Source of the DNA: Monoplex corrugatus
Taxonomy: Eukaryota; Mollusca; Gastropoda; Littorinimorpha; Ranellidae
Assembly: GCA_030674185.1 (NCBI GenBank)
Contig: CM060315.1
Coordinates: forward strand, 85,565,454-85,629,453
Length of the DNA stretch: 64,000 bases
Reading direction: 5' to 3'
Numbering within the stretch: position 1 is the stretch's first letter; every line of letters starts with the position of its first letter. The notes beneath the pieces were generated by a model. It made no database searches. It was not told the DNA's origin and saw only the letters and a list, made by a program, of their open reading frames with translations. This document shows, piece by piece, positions 57,257 through 64,000 of the stretch. Made by a program: the position numbers and the translations under genes.

Positions 57257-58346
57257 CTCATTACAACAAAAATTCTCCATCTGGGAAAGTCTGAGGTCCT
57301 TAGACACTTAAAATCGTACCTTTGCAAACAAAATGAGTCATCATACCATCGAACATCTCACCGAAATAGGAATTGATAGAGGAAGTGGCTGAAAATCTAC
57401 TATGAAAGAAAAATGAAGAGCTATCATTAATCAGATTAACAATGATTTCGTCTCAAAAGTAACACTGCACAGACTCTACCAGCATGGAATGAAAAGTGTT
57501 TGGGCTTTTCCTGAAACAGATAAAAGGAAAGCTAACAAAGAAAGAAGACAACTGGAGAACGGGCAAGTTTGTCACAAACTGTGTGTGTGTTTGTGGTCTG
57601 TTTGTTGATTGTTATCTACATGTAAGTTCATCACGATACGTGTTTACCTTTTGCTTTGTTTTATCATCTGCTGCATGGATTGGTTGGTGTATAGGCCTAT
57701 GTGAGCACTTGTATACATGTGTGCTTCCTCTTTGCTGTTCTTGTCGTTTTTGTTGTTGTTTCGGCCATCACGCTGTGTGGATATGTGTATATGTATGAAT
57801 GTATATATGCGTGCGTGTGTGTCTGTGTGCAGGCATGTGTATATATATGTGTGTCTTTACTGTTATTTGTTATTTCTCATTTCATACTTATTTGTGTGTG
57901 CAATTGTGTGCGGGCGTGTTTGTGTATGCATGTATTTATTGTTGTTTATTTCTCATTTCTTACTTGTTCATTTATCTACATAGGTCTACTCCTTTATCAT
58001 TTATTTACCTACTTTCTTTCTTTCTTCCTTTCTTTCTTACTTACCAACCTACCTACCTGCCTGCCTGCCTACATGCCTACCATTTTCCTCTTTTCTTTCC
58101 TCGGAAGTGGATGACAGGCTGGCAGCGCTAAAACTGCAGAAATGGTGTATTCACCTTGTTGATTAGCAGCTGTCATGCAAGACGAGTTTATACTGAGTGG
58201 CTAGCTGTGTTGTGATTCAGACCTCTAATTGTTTATCTATTTATTGTATATAACTGTTCTTTTCTTTGAAAATATGACACACAGATACACATGTCATTTA
58301 CACATAACCAAGATTGTTCCAATGATAGACCGATACAATACTACTA
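57257..58346. other. No gene recognised; CCTA/CCTG tract at 58018-58082
   Basis: Low-complexity GT- and T-rich sequence. A tetranucleotide tract (CTTT then CCTA/CCTG) lies at about 58016-58082. Open plus frames in this part are cysteine- and phenylalanine-rich products of low complexity. Confidence 0.5.
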
Positions 58347-59323
58347 TTAACTCTTTCGTTACTCACTCCCGCTTTAGCGGGAGAGTAATTTCTTACTGTA
58401 AGAACTGAATTTGTTCATACACTGTCTTTCGTTTCCTGGGTTTCCTGAGAGAGTAAAACTGTGAAAAGAGGGTACTTATGTTACGTGTTTCTCTACTCAA
58501 TGTGGATGAATAACAAACATGACATGTGATATACCGTTGTGTACGGAACTGAAGTCGTAATAAAAATAGCATGCTTTAACAGACCTGCGTTCATGTGGTG
58601 TCGCACAGGGAGACAAAACAGTTGACAATATTGCATCACAAGATAAACAAAATGAGACAGCAACATATACAGCCGAAATGGAATAACGCATGCTGGTACT
58701 ATCAGATTCATCTTTCTGTCATGTCACTATCTCACTGTGAATGAGGTATCCAGTCACACAAGATGTCACTGTGTCATTGTTGCCACCACATAATAGCATC
58801 AAAGCACGAGCCTGTTGTTCCAAATACAAAGTCTTTTTCTGTGTGTGTGAACAGGCGCACTTCTCTCTCTCTTGCTTGTTCTAAATCAACAGCGACTTTC
58901 CCAAGTGGGTGGGAGACGATTGGTGTATGCAGAGGGAGTAGTCTTGGAGACTGGACCGAGTTATAATGACATTGACAACCACAGCAGGAAGCAGCTGTAG
59001 TAGGTCTGACAAACAGGAAACGGTACCTAAACAACAGCCTCACTGCTGTCCCATGGGAAAGGAAGAGAATGTTCATTTTTTCATAAACATGCCTGGGTGT
59101 CTTAACTGACCACGCCGAGCAGAACAGTGAAACCCGCCGAAGGCAATCAGATCCAGGAATGTAGAGTATAAACACAAGGGTCGTGTCCCATTCACCGCAT
59201 AGCCGTTACCGCGAGGAAAGCGGGAAGCTGGTAGGAAGGATAGACGCACTGCCTCCCGCTAAACTCGCCGTCGGTAATGAAGGGTAGAGGATGGTTTTAG
59301 ATTTTCAGTACTCAAAGAGTTAA
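58347..59323. mobile_element. TTAA (piggyBac-type) non-autonomous element, 977 bp
   Basis: TTAA at 58347-58350 and 59320-59323; inverted ends TTAACTCTTTCGTTACT and TTAACTCTTTGAGTACT. Just inside the left end is a palindrome, CTCCCGCTTTAGCGGGAG, echoed near the right end by CTCCCGCTAAA. A 133-codon minus frame (58774-59175) has no recognised motif. Confidence 0.8.
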
Positions 59324-59467
59324 AACAAATATAGACTAGGTAGGCTAAAACATACGCTAGGCAGGACCTCAAGACCTGGCCAGCTCATGGGTTTCTGTGC
59401 AAACTTAAGGCTTGTGCCATGATCACAAAACCCATGGCACTTGTGACATTAGTACATATGGAATTCA

Positions 59468-60070
59468 TTCCAACGAAACTGAAACTGAATTGATAGTGAA
59501 GCCCCATCCGGATTTGTTACTGGTGACTGAGCCATCCATGTATATGATCACATTTTTGGGGTTGCAACTCAGTTGCTCCATGAGTAGTTGAATTTCTGCA
59601 TCTGCTTTCACTTCTGGCCATTCACGACATTGTCTCTCTAGATTTGTGGGTATGATTCTTTTATATAGATTTTTGAAATGGTTTGGATATTTTCCCCATT
59701 CCTTTGTCCCTTTCTGAGCTCTGTCAGTTGATGCACGTGCTAAATGGATTCTTCTACCTGTCCCATCCATGATTTTCCACATTGGAGTCTGTTGCCTTTT
59801 ACTGTTCTGACCATCTCGTGGAGCGGGTTTTCTGGGTTTTCCAATCCCCATGAAATACGCCTTCACTTGTTCTATTTTGCGTCTCCACTGCACTGAAGGA
59901 AGATCAAGCAGGTATCGCATAGTCTCCATGGGTGTCTTTTGTGGTTCCTAGGATCACCCTCATTGCTTTGTTTCGTATTCTTTCTAGTTTTAGCAGGTTT
60001 GTCTGTGACAACATAGTGAGGCGCAGTCCATAATCAATGACACTCGGTATCACAGCTTGGTATAGTACGA
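59468..60070 (-). mobile_element. I/Nimb-type LINE fragment (after RT, into RNase H)
   Basis: The minus strand reads a thumb-like segment ending LERIRNKAMRVILGTTKD, then ETMRYLLDLPSVQWRRKIEQ, a linker, and NVIIYMDGSVTSNKSGWGFT, the opening of an RNase H domain with its catalytic aspartate. It is cut off before the rest of RNase H. Related in type, but not identical, to the copy at 30.4 kb. Confidence 0.72.
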
Positions 60071-62554
60071 AGTCAGGATAGGATCAGGCGAGAGAATGCA
60101 CAAGTTTGTCTGAGTGAATGTGCAAATGGCGCAGACAGGATCAGGCAAAAAAATAGAAGAAGAAAAAAAAGGGGGGGGGGGTTGAGACTCAGAAGAAGTG
60201 AGGAGACAGATGTCTATTTCACTCAATACTTTGTAGTTTTAAAAGACCTGTTCCATACACTGATACAGATTAAGGGTGAGGCAACTGATCCTATCCCAAC
60301 TTCATACTGGTCTGCAAAACCCCACCCAAACATCACATGGTCAGTTTTTTTGTTTGTTTTTGGTTTGTTTGTTTGTTTGTTTGTTTTGTGGCGTTCTGCT
60401 TCCCAGAATTCCATCAGGAATCTGGATCATGCGAGATTTGAGAAACCTGCATCTATTTGCTTCTATTTCTTTGAAGGACAGCTTTATCAACGTAACCCTT
60501 TGTGAGTACAGGTTTGTGGCAATAAAACTACCTGAAGTCTTTCACATTCCAGACAGTTGTTTCAAGAACTGTCTTTTATGGGACATTGCCTCAATCTTTG
60601 ATGTAGCAACTGAGCTGATAGAATGAGGTGTGAAAACAGTCATGTCTATGCCAGTTTGGATAAGCAGTAAGCAAATCTCTGTCCACAGTCTTTATGTGTC
60701 TCAAGAGATGCTTCTATGAGGGTTCCACCAGGTGACAAAGAGTCCAGTTTCAGACCTTCATAATACTTCTCAATACTTGAGGTATGCCTGTAGTACGTAA
60801 CAGGGCAAGTGTGTCTTTCAGGTGGATCGGCTGTTATGGGTAGATCCTGCTGATGCCATGCATTTGAAATTTTGATCAATTTCCAATCCTAAATTCAACC
60901 TCTCCTTAATTCCAGGGCATGCTGCGATTATCTGGGGCATGCTGCGATTATCTATCAGCCAGACAGTCTGACTCCAGTGTCCTGATGTTAACAAACATCA
61001 CAACACTACCTCCAGTGATGACTGGGGGGAGGATAGGTACCTAGCATGCAGGTGACCATTGCTTAAAAAAGTCAAGAACCACCAATCTGTGCATGCCAAA
61101 TAACCTAAGTGCCTGGTAAAGTAAACTTCAGCTTGAAGATCTTTCACAATCTTTTGCACACAAAAGAGTGGGAGCCAGCAGATGATAGGTATCATTCAAA
61201 GAGAGCCGAGACAGCACTCCTAGTTACATTAAAGTAGTTATAACCACCCACTGGCAAAAAAAAAAAATTCCTTGAAAGATACATCAATTACCTGCTAACT
61301 TAACTGTTGAATGGCATCAGAATGTATCAAATCATGTCAATGGTCTCGATTTATGACTGATACCAATTTTTTCTTGTGGTCTTTGACCTGAACACTAAAT
61401 TAGAGTGAACAAGTCTACAGTACATTTCAGAGAAACTATTAACACTGCAGTCAATTTCTTCATCCGTGGTTCTGGTCAGTCAATACCACCATTATAGAAA
61501 CCTTTATTTAAAAAAAAAAACACAAACACAAGCAAAGAAACATTATTTTACATGATTATGTACACCATTAAAAAAAAAACCCACTTGAATCAAATTTATG
61601 CAGTTACAAAGTCATGCATCATACGCAAGTTTGAGTGCACACGTGTACACACACACGCACGCACACACACGCACACACCACACCACACACACACACACAC
61701 ACACTTGTGTATGTACATGCACATGCACACAAAAGGCATCCAAAGATTGTTAAAAATCACCAACAAAATAAAAGCTACTGGAACAACCAACCACAAAACC
61801 AGTGATCTGTTGTTCATTTTGTAAGAAAAGAAATCAGTTTTTATTAATCAAAAATTAAAATAGGCGCGGCAATCTGATGGGCAAAATTTCTGGTACATGC
61901 AATCATTTATAAATTTTAACAAAAATCAATATTTTTCAAAAGTATTCATGCACTGGAAGGTACAAAGTTTTCCCCTCCCTTTTCAAAATGAAGGGCCAGA
62001 GTGGGAGTTGCAGTACACTCTGTAAGAGCATAATAGGAAATAGTTCCGATAATGATTAAAATGCATGATAAAAGACATGAAATTATACAGGCATTACAAG
62101 AAATAGTTTATAGATATAAAAATTAACATGTATTATATAAAAATAAATAAATAAATGGACAACTGCAATAACAGTAGCAACAACAACAATATTCATTATC
62201 ATAATCATAATACACGGCTGTGCAAAATGACCAGAAACAGCATCTATAGTTGCTCAAGAGGCGTGGTGCCTAGCCTGGCCCTTGAACCCCCTGATCACAC
62301 GCTTGTGACAGACATTCCAGTGTTTAGGAAGCAACTGACGCAGGTCTTTCCTTTCTTTACATCTGTTAAAAAGTGACTGTTTCTCACCATTTTTGAAAGC
62401 GATTTACAAATACAGTCAAGGTTTTGTCAGCATCCATGTTTTGTCAAGTAAAAGTTTTGTCTCTTGACTCTGGATGAAAATTGAAAAATTCTAACCTAAT
62501 CATTTGTGATTTATTTGCCTTTAATTTGATACCATCAACACTGTTCAGTGAGAA
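60071..62554. other. No gene recognised
   Basis: A G-run at 60171-60181, TTTG repeats at 60349-60385, CA repeats at 61640-61705 and an 18-base direct repeat (GGCATGCTGCGATTATCT) near 60915-60953. Minus frame 60646-60879 has no motif. Confidence 0.5.
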
Positions 62555-62681
62555 TAAAGTGAAGTAGATGCTATTAAGAGTGGGCCACACAGGGTACTGG
62601 TGTGAAGTGGAATTAAGTGAAGTAGATGCTATTAAGAGTGGGACACACAGGGTACTGGTGTGAAGTGGAATTAAGTGAGTT
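62555..62681. repeat. 58-bp direct repeat, two copies
   Basis: GTGAAGTAGATGCTATTAAG followed by AGTGGGCCACACAGGGTACT occurs twice in tandem with one substitution (GGGCCA and GGGACA). Confidence 0.95.
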
Positions 62682-64000
62682 ATAATTTGGAAATGACTGT
62701 TGAAATGCCTTTGGCATGAAGTGGAATCAGTTATTATATGCATGTTGAAATGACTTGCTCTCTCTCTCTCTCTTCACACTAAAGAAGCAAAAAAAACACA
62801 AAAACTCAACACAAGGAACAGTTATTCACTCCACTGGTGATACAAACTTGTCAATATGAAACAGGCTTTTATGTTTTACTGTGTTTTTCCCTATACCAAG
62901 AAAACAATAGATGTATTACGCTATGAACTCATAATGTCATCATTTCCAGCATTTGATATTTTGGGTGGTAATACACTTGCCGACAGTTCCATAACCTGTA
63001 CAAATGGCCTGCAAAAGTCTTTCCTTCTTTCCCTAAGGCCCATTGATAGTTTCCTGCAGCTGGGATGCCCACCATGCTAACAAAAAATCTATCCATGTCT
63101 GATCAGTCACCCTGGTGACATCTGTTTATTCACCTGTTGGAATATCCTTGACTAAACCTGTGGTACTGTTTCCAAAAGGAAGCAGCACTGTCCAAGAGCG
63201 GACCCTGTTAATGAAAGGAAGTGGCACAGTCTCAGATCATGCCATGAATAGTGTTGAGGAACAAAACACCTGCTTGACATATTGTTTAGTCATTAAACAT
63301 AGAAGCCATTACAGAATCCTGTAAAGTATACACACTTATGAAGAAAGAGAGAGACAAAGACAGTCGGATAAGAACTATGGGACAAAATGCTACACTCATG
63401 TCAACTTTATGACCCCCTATAGATTCGGTAACACATGTGTGATAATAATGTAGAAACTTGTCTGTATTGTTTCCTTCCGTCAGGCAAGAATACATTTACA
63501 AATATTTTATAGTGACCACAAATGTCGTTCTTATCCCGCTTTATTTAACAATATTTTAAATAATGCTTACCAGGATCAAGCAAGTGAAGTGACTTGCGAG
63601 AATGGGACAACACATTCTGTGATTTGGAATACATTTGGAAGACATCTCTTTGTTAGTACAGACATGTAGGCCCATATTTATTGTGGCACACACAGCTTGG
63701 ATGTTGTCATACATGTATTTATTCTTTGCCTTCTGAAATGTGTGAATTTACCTGTTCTTATACCTGTTTGTCACCAGTATTCTCACAGACTGGGTACAAA
63801 TTGCCAACATACTATTCTGCAATCAATGACAAACATAACAGAGCATAATACATAATGTCAATTACATTTGGCTGCAGTAAAATATCTCCTTGAATTAAAG
63901 ATAGGATTTACTATTTTGGGGGATAAACCTGTTCTTTGTGTTCATCAATACTGATATAACCTTATTAGAAAGGCATTAAAGGTGAACAGAACCGACTGCT
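62682..64000. other. No gene recognised
   Basis: AT-rich sequence with a short CT run (62758-62773) and short frames of no recognised family. Confidence 0.5.

Noticed and set aside
57701..58131. Cysteine/phenylalanine-rich plus ORFs as membrane proteins
   Set aside because: Low-complexity GT- and T-rich DNA gives hydrophobic frames in several phases; no start, splice or family evidence.
60646..60879. Minus-strand 77-codon ORF upstream of HBS1L as a possible N-terminal or alternative exon
   Set aside because: No acidic HBS1L N-terminal motif and no convincing splice sites; an alternative exon cannot be ruled out but is unsupported.

Overview
The window looks like a piece of an invertebrate nuclear genome, most likely a mollusc and probably a gastropod (inference). 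The evidence is a spliced eukaryotic gene with GT-AG introns, long CA/GT microsatellites, several tandem satellites, and a dense mix of RTE-, CR1/L2- and I/Nimb-type LINEs, tRNA-derived SINEs, mariner and piggyBac-type DNA transposons. No bacterial-style genes are present.

The one host gene I can support is an HBS1-like translational GTPase (HBS1L), the partner of Pelota in rescue of stalled ribosomes. It lies on the minus strand. Ten consecutive internal exons can be placed between 53336 and 7166. Every boundary is GT-AG and the exon phases agree throughout, giving 1,459 nt of coding sequence. They cover the end of the N-terminal linker, the whole GTP-binding domain (G1 to G5), domain II and the start of domain III. 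The first exons and the last exon were not found: the 5' end should lie right of 53.3 kb or outside the window, and the 3' end left of position 1.

Most of the rest is intron filled with mobile DNA. From left to right: an RTE LINE tail (1-885); a 64-bp satellite (2.2-3.9 kb); a piggyBac remnant (5.9-7.1 kb); a cluster of GTAAC palindromes (7.7-10.1 kb); a second piggyBac remnant split by a nearly intact CR1/L2 LINE (11.6-16.5 kb); an RTE copy of family A (16.7-18.4 kb); a 45-bp satellite (19.1-20.1 kb); a SINE with a clean 13-bp target duplication (20.7-21.0 kb); a second family-A RTE copy holding a TTAA MITE (22.9-24.6 kb); an RTE family-B copy split by a third piggyBac element (24.9-28.8 kb); another family-B copy (28.8-30.4 kb); and an I/Nimb LINE with RNase H (30.4-31.9 kb).

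Further right come a SINE-like inverted repeat (33.1-33.4 kb), a long family-B copy (34.9-37.7 kb), a 57-bp satellite (39.4-39.7 kb) and a 1,325-bp mariner with perfect 23-bp inverted repeats and one in-frame stop (42.7-44.0 kb). Next is a 2,995-bp element with CAC-initial inverted repeats, holding a cysteine-rich ORF that resembles RAG1-N-terminal-like transposon domains (44.2-47.2 kb). It is followed by an 87-bp satellite (47.6-49.4 kb). Beyond the gene are two more RTE copies (54.0-57.2 kb), one carrying a TTAA element that itself contains a 78-bp TTAA hairpin, then a 977-bp TTAA element (58.3-59.3 kb) and an I/Nimb fragment (59.5-60.1 kb). I recognise no gene from 60.1 to 64.0 kb.

The TTAA elements stand out. 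At least six are present, with related ends (TTAACYCTY...), target TTAA exactly, and are several times caught inside dated LINE copies. Two retain transposase N-terminal and C-terminal zinc-ribbon pieces with the catalytic middle missing. The element at 44.2-47.2 kb is the best candidate for something poorly described.
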